In this document: piece by piece, positions 1-9,351 of the stretch
How the letters are laid out: each line of letters opens with the position of its first letter
Position numbering within the stretch: the stretch's first letter is position 1
Source of the DNA: Acidobacteriota bacterium
GTDB taxonomy: Bacteria > Acidobacteriota > Terriglobia > Bryobacterales > Bryobacteraceae
Assembly (NCBI GenBank): GCA_014584705.1
Contig: JACTMJ010000017.1
Location: 62,001-126,000, forward strand
Direction of reading: 5' to 3'
Length of the DNA stretch: 64,000 nucleotides
The notes under the pieces: generated by a model
The model's database searches: none
Told to the model about the DNA's origin: nothing
What the model saw: the letters and a program-made list of their open reading frames with translations, nothing else
Position numbers and translations under genes: made by a program

Positions 1-2
1 AT

Positions 3-1133
3 CCCTTGCGGAATCACCCTCCTGTCAATGCATTCGATCTCCACGGTTTCCATGCGGACCGGCTGCGGGATTGGCCGGGCACGATGAACTGCACCTCCAC
101 CCATGACACAAAGAGGAGCGAGGACGTGCGCGCCCGGCTGAACGTCCTCACCCAGATGCCCGGGGATTATCAAGCGGCAGTCTCTCGCTGGATGGCTGCC
201 AATGAAAGCAAGCGCACGCGGCTTGCCGGCCACGTGGCGCCAACGCCGTCGGAGGAGATTCTGATCTATCAGTCGCTCCTGGGCGCATGGCCCATCAACG
301 ACGAGGAATTGCCGGAGTTTCAGGAGCGCTTTCAAACCTACGTCCGCAAGTGTGCCAGAGAGGCGAAGGAGCACACCAGTTGGATCCAGCCGCACGAAGC
401 CCACGAAAGCGCCCTCGCGAACTTCGTGGACGCGCTCTTCGATTCGAAGCGTGGGAAGGCGTTTCGCGACGACTTCCTTCCCTTGCAGCGCACCCTCGCC
501 TTCTATGGGGCCATCAACTCGCTCTCGCAGGTGCTGTTGAAGACGACGGCGCCGGGGGTCCCCGATTTCTACCAGGGAATGGAGTTGTGGGATTTCAGCC
601 TGGTCGACCCGGACAACCGGCGACCGGTGGATTTCCGCCTTCGCATGAAACTGCTGGAGGAACTGCGGCACGCGGAAGCGGCCGACGCCGGCGCCTTGGC
701 CCGGACCCTCTCCGGAAACTGGCGCGATGGACGCATCAAGCTCTATACGACCGCGAAAACCTTGGAATTCCGGCGGGCGCACGCGAACCTGTTTGCGCGG
801 GGAGAGTACGTCCGGTTGATCGCGCATGGTCCGAACGCCGCGAATGTCTTCGCCTTCGCGCGCCGATGGAACGGGGAGTGGTGCCTGGTGTTGGCGTCCC
901 TGCGTCTTCTTGGCGTTCTGCCGCAAGGCGAGAGTCTGGCGAGCGAGTCTCTATGGGAGGGAACCGCGATTTCTCTTCCGGAGGGCGCGCCTCGGGTTTG
1001 GAAGCATGAGTTCACGGGAGAGACCGTCGACTTGAAGTCCTCGCCAGGGGACCCGGGGCGTCTGCCCGTTTCCCGCGTTCTCGGAGCGTTCCCGGTGGCT
1101 CTGCTCACGTGCTGCGTTCCCGCGCCCGAATAG
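3..1133 (+). CDS. treY: Malto-oligosyltrehalose synthase, C-terminal part (5' truncated by window edge)
   Basis: TreY isomerises the reducing end of maltodextrins to a trehalosyl unit, which TreZ then releases as trehalose; this is a cytoplasmic GH13 enzyme. The reading frame is open to the window edge, so only about the last 376 residues are present; full-length family members are roughly twice as long or more. Diagnostic stretches are STHDTKRSEDVRARLNVL near residue 32 and VPDFYQGMELWDFSLVDPDNR near residue 188, both typical of TreY. The gene ends shortly before a small membrane-protein gene. The TTG at position 6 lies inside the conserved domain and is not a true start. The identity is secure; the missing N-terminal half cannot be judged. 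Confidence 0.93.
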   Translation, partial: PLRNHPPVNAFDLHGFHADRLRDWPGTMNCTSTHDTKRSEDVRARLNVLTQMPGDYQAAVSRWMAANESKRTRLAGHVAPTPSEEILIYQSLLGAWPINDEELPEFQERFQTYVRKCAREAKEHTSWIQPHEAHESALANFVDALFDSKRGKAFRDDFLPLQRTLAFYGAINSLSQVLLKTTAPGVPDFYQGMELWDFSLVDPDNRRPVDFRLRMKLLEELRHAEAADAGALARTLSGNWRDGRIKLYTTAKTLEFRRAHANLFARGEYVRLIAHGPNAANVFAFARRWNGEWCLVLASLRLLGVLPQGESLASESLWEGTAISLPEGAPRVWKHEFTGETVDLKSSPGDPGRLPVSRVLGAFPVALLTCCVPAPE

Positions 1134-1181
1134 GCGGTGCGGGCGGCTCCCCTCGGGCGGACATGCTATGGTGGCGAGTGA

Positions 1182-1508
1182 ATGAATCTCGCGACGCTCC
1201 CGTATTTCGATGTTCTGACGATCCTCTTGCTCGTCCTTACCGCGGGAATGGTATGGCTGCGGATGGGCGATCAGGTCACCAGCAATATCCCCTTGGGCTA
1301 TATGTTCGTCCTGATGCTCTTCTACCGGGGCTTTGACGGCTCCTTCAACACCTGGCCGATTTTCCTCTATCTGGTGTGCGTGGTGGTGCTGCGCGTGGAT
1401 CTGTTCACCGGTCTCGTGCAGAAGTCCATCCGTTTTGCGGAAGTGGCCCTGCTCGCTTACATCACCTGGAGGCTGGTTGGGTTGCTGCTCGGCTGGCCGC
1501 TGCTCTAA
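1182..1508 (+). CDS. Small hydrophobic membrane protein of unknown function
   Basis: This 108-residue protein is almost entirely hydrophobic, with about three or four predicted membrane segments (near residues 8-26, 37-50, 58-75 and 84-106). I do not recognise the family. The ATG lies 48 nt after the treY stop on the same strand, so co-transcription with treY is possible. The next gene is convergent. Length, composition and an uninterrupted frame support a real gene, but no motif assigns a role. Confidence 0.6.
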   Translation: MNLATLPYFDVLTILLLVLTAGMVWLRMGDQVTSNIPLGYMFVLMLFYRGFDGSFNTWPIFLYLVCVVVLRVDLFTGLVQKSIRFAEVALLAYITWRLVGLLLGWPLL

Positions 1509-1531
1509 GGCGTAGCCCCGCCCCAGGCGTG

Positions 1532-1900
1532 CTATTCGAGTTCAATCCCGCTCTCTTTGAGCGCCCGCCAGCCGCCGTCGAGATTCACGGGCGTCGTATA
1601 GCCCATTTTCCGAAGGTTGTCCGCCACCAGCGCGGAACGAAAACCTCCCCCGCAGTAAAGGATAAGCTTCCGGGTCTTGTCCGGAATCGCGGTCTCAATA
1701 TCGCGCTCGATCACGCCTTTGCCAAGATGGACGGCGCCTTTCACGTGCCCCGCCGCGAATTCGCTCTCTTCCCTCACGTCCACGAGAATATGCGTTTCTC
1801 CGGATTGCCGCAGAGCCAGATACGCCGGCACATCGATTTCCTCGATCCGGGTTTTTGCGTCGTTGACGATCGCCAGAAAGCCGGGATTATGGTGCTTCAT
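1532..1900 (-). CDS. Single-domain rhodanese-like protein
   Basis: The 122-residue protein is one rhodanese domain preceded by about 20 residues. It carries the family landmarks LVDVREESEFAAGHVKGA (residues 39-56) and an active-site loop YCGGGFRSA in which Cys83 would accept the sulfane sulfur. Rhodanese domains move sulfur between a donor and a nucleophile; the donor and acceptor here are unknown. It lies 32 nt downstream of murA on the same strand and could be the last gene of a murQ-murA-rhodanese unit, although no functional link to wall synthesis is evident. Confidence 0.88.
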   Translation of the reverse strand: MKHHNPGFLAIVNDAKTRIEEIDVPAYLALRQSGETHILVDVREESEFAAGHVKGAVHLGKGVIERDIETAIPDKTRKLILYCGGGFRSALVADNLRKMGYTTPVNLDGGWRALKESGIELE

Positions 1901-1932
1901 GATGTTTTCCTCCCTTACCTATGCGCAGCGTC

Positions 1933-3189
1933 TTAGCTGATCCGCTCCACCTGAGCGCCAACCCGCGCCAGTTTCTCTTCAATCCGCTCATAGCCGCGGT
2001 CGAGGTGGTATACCCGGTCGATCACGGTTTCCCCGCTCGCGGCCATCGCCGCAAGCAACAGCGAGGCGCTGGCCCTCAGGTCGCTCGCGATCACCGGCGC
2101 TCCGGTGAGTTTGCATGAACCCGCGACAATCGCCTGCCGCCCGTCAATCCGGATATTCGCGCCCATCCGCACTAGTTCCTGCACGTGCATATAGCGGTTT
2201 TCAAAGATGGTCTCCCGGATGATCGTGATGCCTTCCACCTGCGTCATCAGCGCCATATACTGCGCCTGCAGGTCGGTGGGGAAGCCGGGATATTCCTCCG
2301 TGCTCATATCCTGTGACCGAATCGTGCCGGTGGCGGTCGCGCGGATGGAGTCTCTGCCCAGCTCCTGGATGTGTACGCCGGCCTGCCAGAGCTTGTGAAT
2401 GAGCGCGCCCAGATGATCCGGGCGGCAATTGCGGACCACCAGATCGCCGCCCGTAATTGCCGCCGCGATCGCGTACGTGCCCGCCTCGATCCGGTCGGGA
2501 ATAATCCGGTGCGTGGCGCCGCGCAGGCTCTTCACGCCCCGGATGCGAATCACCGAAGTTCCGGCCCCTTCAATTTCCGCGCCCATCTTGGTCAGCAGAT
2601 CCGCGAGATCCACCACCTCCGGTTCCCGCGCGGCGTTCTCGAGGATGGATTCGCCGTCCGCGAGCGCGGCCGCCATCATCAGGTCCTCCGTGCCGGTAAC
2701 GGTGATGGTGTCGAAATAGATGCGGCCGCCGCGAAGCCCCTGCGGAGCGGATGCCTCAATGTAGCCGTGCTCCTGGCGAATGGTAGCGCCCAGCCGTTCG
2801 AGCCCCATCAGGTGAAGATCGATGGGCCGCGCTCCAATCGCGCATCCGCCCGGCATGGAGACGCGGGCCGTGCCGCAGCGCGCCACCAGCGGCCCCAGAA
2901 TCAGGCTGGACGCTCGCATCGTCTTCACCAGCTCGTAGGGAGCTTCCGGATTGACGATGGAAGGGGTCGTCACTTCAAGATGGCCGTTCACCGGTTTGAT
3001 AGTCGCTCCGGTGTACTCCAGCAATTGCCGCATGGTCGCCAGATCCCGGACCTCCGGAATTCCGGCGAGATGCACCGTTTCGCTTGTTAGCAGACACGCC
3101 GCCAGCGCCGGAAGCGCGGAGTTCTTCGCGCCGCTCACCTCAATTTCGCCACGCAGTGTGCGTCCGCCCTGTACAACAAGTTTGTCCAT
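1933..3189 (-). CDS. murA: UDP-N-acetylglucosamine 1-carboxyvinyltransferase
   Basis: MurA transfers enolpyruvate from PEP to UDP-GlcNAc, the first committed step of peptidoglycan synthesis, in the cytoplasm. The 418-residue length matches the family. Visible motifs are SGAKNSALPAL (residues 19-29, containing the substrate-binding Lys-Asn pair) and PGGCAIGARPIDLH with Cys116 in the place of the fosfomycin-target cysteine, so the enzyme is expected to be of the fosfomycin-sensitive type. The gene follows murQ by 45 nt on the same strand, giving a wall-precursor recycling and synthesis pair. Confidence 0.97.
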   Translation of the reverse strand: MDKLVVQGGRTLRGEIEVSGAKNSALPALAACLLTSETVHLAGIPEVRDLATMRQLLEYTGATIKPVNGHLEVTTPSIVNPEAPYELVKTMRASSLILGPLVARCGTARVSMPGGCAIGARPIDLHLMGLERLGATIRQEHGYIEASAPQGLRGGRIYFDTITVTGTEDLMMAAALADGESILENAAREPEVVDLADLLTKMGAEIEGAGTSVIRIRGVKSLRGATHRIIPDRIEAGTYAIAAAITGGDLVVRNCRPDHLGALIHKLWQAGVHIQELGRDSIRATATGTIRSQDMSTEEYPGFPTDLQAQYMALMTQVEGITIIRETIFENRYMHVQELVRMGANIRIDGRQAIVAGSCKLTGAPVIASDLRASASLLLAAMAASGETVIDRVYHLDRGYERIEEKLARVGAQVERIS

Positions 3190-3234
3190 GTTTCTTTCTG
3201 TTCCCGAGACGGCGTAGCGCCCTGAGCCGCGCGG

Positions 3235-4143
3235 CTAGTGAGCGCGCGTGCCCGCATCCACTGCCTGCCGCAGATTCCCGTTCGCACCTTGCAACCGCTC
3301 GCGCGCCGCCGCCGCGTCCACTCCCAGCAGGTGCATGGCGATGGCAGTCTTTACTTCGCCGGAGGCCTTCGCGAGCAGTTGCCGGGCCTCTTCCGGCGCG
3401 ATTTCCAGCGCCTGTTCCACGATCCGCCGCGCCCGGTCGCGCAGCTTCTCGTTCGTCTGCTGCACATTCACCATGAGGTTTCCGTAGACGTGGCCAAGCT
3501 TGATCATGGCACCGGTGCTGAGCATGTTCAGCACGAGCTTGGTGGCCGTGCCGGCCTTCATGCGCGTGGACCCCGTGATCACTTCGGGGCCGCACAGGAC
3601 CTCGATGGCGATTTCGGCGTGCTTCGATACCTCCGCCTCCGTGGTGCAGGCCAGCGAGATCACCGTTCCGCCGAGAGCGCGCGCCCGTCGCATCGCCCCA
3701 ACCACGTATGGCGTGCGCCCGCTCGCGGCGATTCCCACCAGAACGTCGCCTTGCTGAAAGCCGTACGCTTCGAGGTCGTCCGCACCCTGTTCCGGGCTGT
3801 CTTCGGCGCCTTCCACGGAGCGCCTCAGCGCACCGTCGCCACCCGCAAGAAAGCCGGTCACGAGGTCGGGAGGCACGTTGAAAGTCGGCGGGCATTCGCT
3901 CGCGTCCAGCACGCCCAGCCGCCCGCTTGTTCCCGCCCCGGTATAGAACAGCCTCGCGCCCGCTTGCATCGCTTCCGCGATCCGGTCCAGAGCCTCTCCG
4001 ATTCGGGGAAGCGCTGCTTCCACGGCGTCCGCCACTTTGTGATCTTCCGCGTTCATCACACGCAGCAATTCGGCTGTGCTCATGCGGTCAATCCCGGCGC
4101 TGGCGGGATTACGTTGTTCGGTAAGCAGCGTGTCCAGTTTCAT
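3235..4143 (-). CDS. murQ: N-acetylmuramic acid 6-phosphate etherase
   Basis: MurQ cleaves the lactyl ether of MurNAc-6-phosphate to give GlcNAc-6-phosphate and lactate, a cytoplasmic wall-recycling step. The 302-residue protein has the expected N-terminal TEQRNPASAGIDRMS, the SIS-domain phosphosugar loop YTGAGTSGRLGVLDASECPP (residues 67-86) and the GSTRMKAGTATKLVLNMLST segment, all characteristic of the family. It is upstream of murA on the same strand. Its usual partners (a MurNAc kinase such as AnmK or MurK, or a PTS) are not visible in the window. Confidence 0.96.
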   Translation of the reverse strand: MKLDTLLTEQRNPASAGIDRMSTAELLRVMNAEDHKVADAVEAALPRIGEALDRIAEAMQAGARLFYTGAGTSGRLGVLDASECPPTFNVPPDLVTGFLAGGDGALRRSVEGAEDSPEQGADDLEAYGFQQGDVLVGIAASGRTPYVVGAMRRARALGGTVISLACTTEAEVSKHAEIAIEVLCGPEVITGSTRMKAGTATKLVLNMLSTGAMIKLGHVYGNLMVNVQQTNEKLRDRARRIVEQALEIAPEEARQLLAKASGEVKTAIAMHLLGVDAAAARERLQGANGNLRQAVDAGTRAH

Positions 4144-4305
4144 ACGCCCGATTCTCTATTCTCACTCATCCAGGGCGCGGTTGAGACGGCCTAACGGCGG
4201 TGCGAGGGAGGAAACCCTATCCAGAAAGCGCCACAATTTCGTAACCTAAACGATTGGGGCGCTTCTCGCGCGCCGGACGGCCTGCCCGAATCCCCACCCT
4301 TTCTC

Positions 4306-5877
4306 ATGAATATCTTAGGCATTGGCGGAATTCTCCACGACGCATCCGCGGTTCTTCTCTCCGGGGGCAGGCTGGTTTCAGCCATTGAGGAACGAAAGCT
4401 CACACATACCGAACATCCCGGCGCTTTGCCGACGGCTGCGTGGCGGCAATGTCTCGGCATCGCCGGCATTTCTCCCGAGGAAGTGGACGTGGTTTCCATC
4501 GCGCGGCCCTGGCTCACCGGCACGGAGGAGCGAATTCACCTCGAATTGACGGAGCGTTTTCCCAACGCACGCGTGATTGTGGTGGATCATCAACTGGCCC
4601 ATGCCGCTTCCGCCTACTATGCCTCCCCGTTTGATGAGGCCACGGTGCTCACGCTGGACCGCCTCGGCGACTTCCGTTGTGGCGCCCGCTGGCAAGGCTG
4701 CGGAAACACCCTTACGGTGGAGCAGGAGCTCTATTATCCGGATTCGCTGGGCGACCTCTACGGCCGAGTCGCCCGCCTGATCGGCTTTCGCTACAACGCC
4801 GACGAGCACAAAGTGCAGTGGCTCAGCGCTTCGGGCCAGCCGCGCTTCGTCGCGTATTTCGACGAATTGCTTCACGCCCGGCAAGGGGATTGGCCCGCTC
4901 TGCGGCGGGGCCTGTTGAACGCGGAATCCGCGAACGGCGCTTTTCATCCGCGCTTTTTCTCCGATCTCGGTCTCGACGCCGCATCGCTTTCCGATATCGA
5001 TAGAGCCGATCTTGCCCGCTCCCTCCAGGATGCGCTTGCGCAGGCTGTCATCCGCATGGCGCCCGCTGGATTGCCTTTGTGCCTCGCCGGCGGCATCGCT
5101 TACAATACGCTGCTGATTGAATCCGCGGAACGAAGCGGACGCTTCCCCGCGGTGTTTGTGCAACCCGCCGCCGGAAACGGGGGCACCGCTCTCGGCGCCG
5201 CGTATCACGCGTGGCATTCGATGAACCCGGCAGCGGCCCGGGTGCCCTTTGATTCGATGTTCCTTGGGCCTGAGTTCTCGTCGGAAGAGATCAAGCAGGT
5301 GCTTGAGAACTGCAAGCTCCGCTTCCGCTACCTGCTTACGACGGAAAACCTGGTGCAGGCGGGCATCGAGGAGTTGGCTGATTTCAAGATCGTTGCCTGG
5401 ATGCAGGGACGCATGGAGTTTGGCCCCCGCGCGCTCGGCAACCGCAGCATTCTGGCCTCACCCCTGAATCCGTATTCCACGGAAAACTTGAACGCCTATA
5501 TCAAGCATCGCGAATCGTTTCGCAAGTTCGCGGCCTCCGTCCCCGCGGAAGACGCCTCCAGGTACTTCGACGTGGGAGACAATGCCCGGTTCCTGGCCAC
5601 TGTGGGGAGAGTGAGGCCGGAGCACCGGAATACCTTCGCGCACGCGATTCTGGGCGACGATATCGTGCGGATCCATACCGTGAGCGAGGCGGATAATCCG
5701 CTCTTCTACCGGCTCTTGAAGGCTCAAGGCGCGGCTACCGGCTTGCCGGTGCTGTACAACACGTCCTTCAATCTCTTCCAGGACCCGCTTGTCTGCACTC
5801 CCCGCGACGCCGTGAGAAGCTTCTATTCCTCGGGGATTGACTCGCTCTTCGCCGGGCCGTTCCTGCTTACGAAATAG
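4306..5877 (+). CDS. NodU/CmcH-family carbamoyltransferase
   Basis: Members of this family transfer a carbamoyl group, through carbamoyl-adenylate, to hydroxyls of sugars or natural products. The 523-residue protein has the N-terminal ASKHA-fold half with [15 protein letters not shown] (His11) and [16 protein letters not shown] (His95 and His99, the expected metal ligands), and the C-terminal half with [15 protein letters not shown] and VLYNTSFN. The loop LTLDRLGDF departs from the more common DGxGE form. The gene is alone on its strand and its end overlaps the end of kdsA by 11 nt. A substrate in the envelope glycan is suggested by context only. Confidence 0.88.
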   Translation: MNILGIGGILHDASAVLLSGGRLVSAIEERKLTHTEHPGALPTAAWRQCLGIAGISPEEVDVVSIARPWLTGTEERIHLELTERFPNARVIVVDHQLAHAASAYYASPFDEATVLTLDRLGDFRCGARWQGCGNTLTVEQELYYPDSLGDLYGRVARLIGFRYNADEHKVQWLSASGQPRFVAYFDELLHARQGDWPALRRGLLNAESANGAFHPRFFSDLGLDAASLSDIDRADLARSLQDALAQAVIRMAPAGLPLCLAGGIAYNTLLIESAERSGRFPAVFVQPAAGNGGTALGAAYHAWHSMNPAAARVPFDSMFLGPEFSSEEIKQVLENCKLRFRYLLTTENLVQAGIEELADFKIVAWMQGRMEFGPRALGNRSILASPLNPYSTENLNAYIKHRESFRKFAASVPAEDASRYFDVGDNARFLATVGRVRPEHRNTFAHAILGDDIVRIHTVSEADNPLFYRLLKAQGAATGLPVLYNTSFNLFQDPLVCTPRDAVRSFYSSGIDSLFAGPFLLTK

Positions 5878-6736
5878 ACGGTGGCCGCGAGTCGCCGCCT
5901 TCCTGGAAGGCTTCGCTCTTCACCAGGGCGTCGATCGCCCGCAGCCGGGCGATAAGCCGCCCAACCCGCTCAAGCCTGACGGAGTTCGCACCGTCGGAAA
6001 GGGCACGTTCCGGGGCCTCGTGGACTTCAAGAAACACGCCGTCGATATCCGTGGCGACGGCTGCCCGCGCCAGCGTTTCGATGTACTCCGGTTGGCCTTC
6101 CGAACGGTCCCCGCCCGCGCCGGGAAGCTGCACGCTGTGTGTGGCGTCGAAGATTACCGGGAACCCGGATTCCCTCATCATTCGGAGACCGCGCATGTCC
6201 ACGACGAGATTGTTGTAGCCGAAGCACGAGCCCCGTTCCGTGAGCAGAATCCGCGTGTTCCCCGTGGACGCTACTTTCTCCGCCGCGTGCAGGATGTCCC
6301 TGGGAGCGACGAACTGGCCCTTCTTGATGTTGACCACCCGGCCCGTGCGTCCCGCTTCCACCAATAGATCCGTCTGGCGGCACAGAAACGCCGGAATCTG
6401 CAGGATGTCCACCGCCTCGGCCGCGGCTTCGGCCTGGGCGGGTTCATGGATATCGGTGAGCACCGGAAAACCGCTTTGCCGCAAGCCGGAGAGAATTCGC
6501 AAGCCCTCCCGCAATCCCGGCCCGCGATAGGAATGAATGCTGCTGCGGTTCGCCTTGTCGAAGGAGGCCTTGAAGACGAAACGTCCGATCCGTTCTTCGA
6601 GAGCGGCCGCCAGGAAGTGAACGTGCTGCTCGCTTTCAATCACGCAAGGCCCCGCGATGATGGCCAGAGGGAGCCCCGCTCCAAATGCCACCGTCCTGGC
6701 ATCGCTGGAGCCGACCTCAATCCCGGGACGTGCCAC
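5867..6736 (-). CDS. kdsA: 3-deoxy-D-manno-octulosonate 8-phosphate synthase
   Basis: KdsA condenses PEP with arabinose 5-phosphate to KDO-8-phosphate, for the lipopolysaccharide inner core. The 289-residue protein has [12 protein letters not shown] (residues 26-37), [19 protein letters not shown] and the closing [11 protein letters not shown] and VFLEVHEAP segments. The Cys31 in the AGPC segment occupies the position that is Asn in metal-independent enzymes such as that of E. coli and Cys in metal-dependent ones such as that of Aquifex, so a metal-dependent enzyme is predicted. It starts 1 nt after the pyrG stop and is the last gene of kdsB-pyrG-kdsA. Confidence 0.95.
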   Translation of the reverse strand: MARPGIEVGSSDARTVAFGAGLPLAIIAGPCVIESEQHVHFLAAALEERIGRFVFKASFDKANRSSIHSYRGPGLREGLRILSGLRQSGFPVLTDIHEPAQAEAAAEAVDILQIPAFLCRQTDLLVEAGRTGRVVNIKKGQFVAPRDILHAAEKVASTGNTRILLTERGSCFGYNNLVVDMRGLRMMRESGFPVIFDATHSVQLPGAGGDRSEGQPEYIETLARAAVATDIDGVFLEVHEAPERALSDGANSVRLERVGRLIARLRAIDALVKSEAFQEGGDSRPPSIS

Positions 6737-6737
6737 C

Positions 6738-8435
6738 CTAATCGCCCTGCCCGCCCATTCCTACCGGGCTCGGGCTCATCGGTGCGTTCTCGGAGTCCGC
6801 GGTTTCCGCCACGGTCGTCAGGGGAGCCACGCGCAGACGCCGGTACCGGTATGCGGCATCGACGAAGCTCGCAAACAGCGGGTGCGGCTCCATCGGTTTG
6901 GACTTGAATTCCGGATGGAACTGGCAGCCGAGGAACCAGTGTTTGCCTGGTATCTCGCAGATCTCCACATAGGTTCGGTCACCCGGAGATTCGCCGGTAA
7001 TTCTCAATCCGTTCGCCGTGAGCAGAGGTTCAAACTTGCGGTTGAATTCGAAGCGATGCCGGTGGCGTTCGCTGATCTCGCTCTTGCCGTATGCGGCGTA
7101 CGCCAGGCTTCCCTCGGCCAGCGCGCAGGGATACGCGCCCAGCCGCATCGTACCGCCGAGTTCATCCACGCCTTTCAGTTCACGCAGTTTATAGATCACC
7201 CGGTTGAGCGTCGCCGGCTCGAATTCCGTCGAATCCGCATCCGTCAGTCCGCAGACGTTGCGGGCAAACTCGATCACCATCGTCTGCATTCCCAGACAAA
7301 TGCCAAAATACGGAACGTCCGCTTCGCGCGAATAGCGAATCGCTTCGATCATTCCGTCCACGCCTCGCTTGCCGAACCCTCCCGGCACCAGGATCCCGTC
7401 GAAGTTGCGCAACGTCTTCGCGGTCGTTTCCGCATCGGCCAAAGTCTCCGCGTCGATCCAATGGATGCGCACCTTCAAGTTGTGCGCCAAGCCTCCGTGC
7501 AGAAGCGCTTCCTTGAGGCTCTTGTAAGAATCCTCATACTCAACGTACTTGCCCACCAGGCCGATATCCACTTCGTCCATGGGAGACTTGACCCGCTCCA
7601 CCATGGCGGACCACCGGCCCATATCGGCTTCGGGCACGTCGAGCTTCAGCAGGCGCAATATCGTGTCGTCCACATTCTGCGCGGCAAAGCTCAGAGGCAC
7701 CTCATACACGGACGCCACGTCGTTCGCCGTAATCACGGCATCCTGTTCCACGTCGCAGAAAAGAGCGATCTTTGAGCGAACGTCATCGTTCAGGAAGCGC
7801 TCCGAACGGCAGAGCAAAATGTCCGGCTGAATACCGATCGCTCGCAGCTCTTTCACGCTGTGCTGCGTCGGCTTCGTCTTGAGTTCATGCGCGGCGGCGA
7901 TCCATGGCACCAGCGTGACGTGGACGAAGATGGCGTTCTCCCGTCCCAGTTCGTGCCGCAACTGCCGGATCGCCTCCAGAAACGGCAGCGATTCGATATC
8001 GCCCACGGTACCGCCAATTTCCACGATGACGACGTCGCTGTCCTTCGCAAGTCGCCGCGCCGCCATCTTGATCTCATCGGTAACGTGCGGAATCACCTGC
8101 ACCGTTTTGCCCAGATAGTCGCCGCGGCGTTCCTTCTGGATAATCGATTCGTAGATTCGCCCGCTGGTCAGGTTGTTCAGTTGCGTCAGATGAGCGTGCG
8201 TAAAGCGTTCGTAATGCCCCAGATCCAGATCCGTCTCCGCGCCGTCGTCCGTCACGAACACTTCGCCGTGTTGAAACGGGCTCATCGTGCCCGGGTCCAC
8301 ATTCAGATAGGGGTCGAACTTCTGCAGGTTCACCTTCAGGCCCCGAGCCTCAAGAAGGCATCCAATCGAAGCGGCCGCGATCCCCTTCCCGAGAGAGGAC
8401 ACTACGCCGCCCGTAACAAAGATGAATTTTGCCAT
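6738..8435 (-). CDS. pyrG: CTP synthase
   Basis: PyrG aminates UTP to CTP using glutamine and ATP. The N-terminal synthetase domain begins with the hallmark [17 protein letters not shown]; the C-terminal glutaminase domain has FGICLGMQ with the catalytic Cys and [11 protein letters not shown] with the His-Glu pair. I chose the ATG at 8435, because the conserved N-terminus begins there; a TTG 21 nt upstream at 8456 would add MLSESRG. About 40 residues beyond the glutaminase motif form a low-complexity tail rich in Ser, Pro and Gly. Lying between kdsB and kdsA, it supplies the CTP that KdsB uses. Confidence 0.97.
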   Translation of the reverse strand: MAKFIFVTGGVVSSLGKGIAAASIGCLLEARGLKVNLQKFDPYLNVDPGTMSPFQHGEVFVTDDGAETDLDLGHYERFTHAHLTQLNNLTSGRIYESIIQKERRGDYLGKTVQVIPHVTDEIKMAARRLAKDSDVVIVEIGGTVGDIESLPFLEAIRQLRHELGRENAIFVHVTLVPWIAAAHELKTKPTQHSVKELRAIGIQPDILLCRSERFLNDDVRSKIALFCDVEQDAVITANDVASVYEVPLSFAAQNVDDTILRLLKLDVPEADMGRWSAMVERVKSPMDEVDIGLVGKYVEYEDSYKSLKEALLHGGLAHNLKVRIHWIDAETLADAETTAKTLRNFDGILVPGGFGKRGVDGMIEAIRYSREADVPYFGICLGMQTMVIEFARNVCGLTDADSTEFEPATLNRVIYKLRELKGVDELGGTMRLGAYPCALAEGSLAYAAYGKSEISERHRHRFEFNRKFEPLLTANGLRITGESPGDRTYVEICEIPGKHWFLGCQFHPEFKSKPMEPHPLFASFVDAAYRYRRLRVAPLTTVAETADSENAPMSPSPVGMGGQGD

Positions 8436-8507
8436 TCCTCTGCTTTCGCTCAACACTCCGCCTCCACGGTATTGTCCGCGTCTCCGCCTTCGAAGCCAAC
8501 CAGCGTA

Positions 8508-9272
8508 TCAGGCCCCCGCGCTGGAAATGGTCGGGAGCGACTCTACCCGCGCCTCCAGCCAATGGCGAATCTCCGTCAAGTCCTCGGGCGTATCGACGCC
8601 CAGCGAGTCGTACGTTGTTTCCGCAACCGCGATGCGGTGCCCGTTCTCGAGCGCCCTCAATTGCTCCAGGCATTCCGCCTTCTCGAGCGGACCGACGGGC
8701 ATCGCGGAATACTGCAAAAGAAAATCGCGCCTGTACGCGTAAAGACCAATGTGTTTATAAATCGGCGTTGGGCCGCCCCGGCGATACGGGATGGGATACC
8801 GGGAAAAATAAATTGCATTGCCGTCAAGGCCTCGCACTACTTTGACGACATTGGGGTTTTCGGCCTCCGCGGGGTTGGAAATGGCCTTCCCCAGCGTCGC
8901 CATCCGCGCGATTGGCGCGGATTCCAATGCAACGATTGCCGTCTCAATTGCGTTGAAATCAATAAGGGGCTCATCTCCCTGGATGTTGACGACGAGTTCT
9001 CCGGAAAAGCCGGTCGCCACCTCCGCCACGCGATCCGTGCCCGATTGGTGGTCCGGCCGGGTGATCTGGAATTCCGCGCCGAACGACTGGGCCGCTTCCG
9101 CAATCCGCGCGTCGTCCGTGGCAATTACAAGACGGGAGAAACGGGTGCATTGCGAAGCGCGTTCATACACGTGCTGAATCATCGGCTTGCCAGCGATGAC
9201 GGCGAGAGATTTTCCGGGGAACCGAGTGGAGGCGTAACGAGCGGGGATTACCCCCAAAACTTCGGTAGGCAC
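8508..9272 (-). CDS. kdsB: CMP-KDO synthetase (3-deoxy-manno-octulosonate cytidylyltransferase)
   Basis: KdsB activates KDO with CTP to CMP-KDO for transfer to lipid A. The 254-residue protein begins VLGVIPARYASTRFPGKSL, the nucleotide-binding loop of this family, followed by GKPMIQHVYERA, VVNIQGDEPLI and YFSRYPIPYRRG, all diagnostic. It is the first gene of the leftward kdsB-pyrG-kdsA group, 72 nt upstream of the pyrG ATG. A divergent promoter for the VWFA gene lies just beyond its start codon. Confidence 0.96.
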   Translation of the reverse strand: MPTEVLGVIPARYASTRFPGKSLAVIAGKPMIQHVYERASQCTRFSRLVIATDDARIAEAAQSFGAEFQITRPDHQSGTDRVAEVATGFSGELVVNIQGDEPLIDFNAIETAIVALESAPIARMATLGKAISNPAEAENPNVVKVVRGLDGNAIYFSRYPIPYRRGGPTPIYKHIGLYAYRRDFLLQYSAMPVGPLEKAECLEQLRALENGHRIAVAETTYDSLGVDTPEDLTEIRHWLEARVESLPTISSAGA

Positions 9273-9298
9273 GTTCGATCATACCATGAAGGCGCGCA

Positions 9299-9307
9299 TG
9301 CTATACT
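9299..9307 (+). promoter_or_regulatory. Extended -10 promoter element upstream of first VWFA gene
   Basis: TGCTATACT matches the extended -10 form (TG, one base, then TATACT, 5 of 6 to consensus). No good -35 hexamer is seen, which is tolerated by extended -10 promoters. Initiation near 9314 would place the in-frame ATG at 9286 outside the transcript and so favours a later start codon for the following gene. Confidence 0.45.
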
Positions 9308-9351
9308 CTGAGCACAATCGAGCCCGAATACGGGTGAACCGCCGGGTTTTC

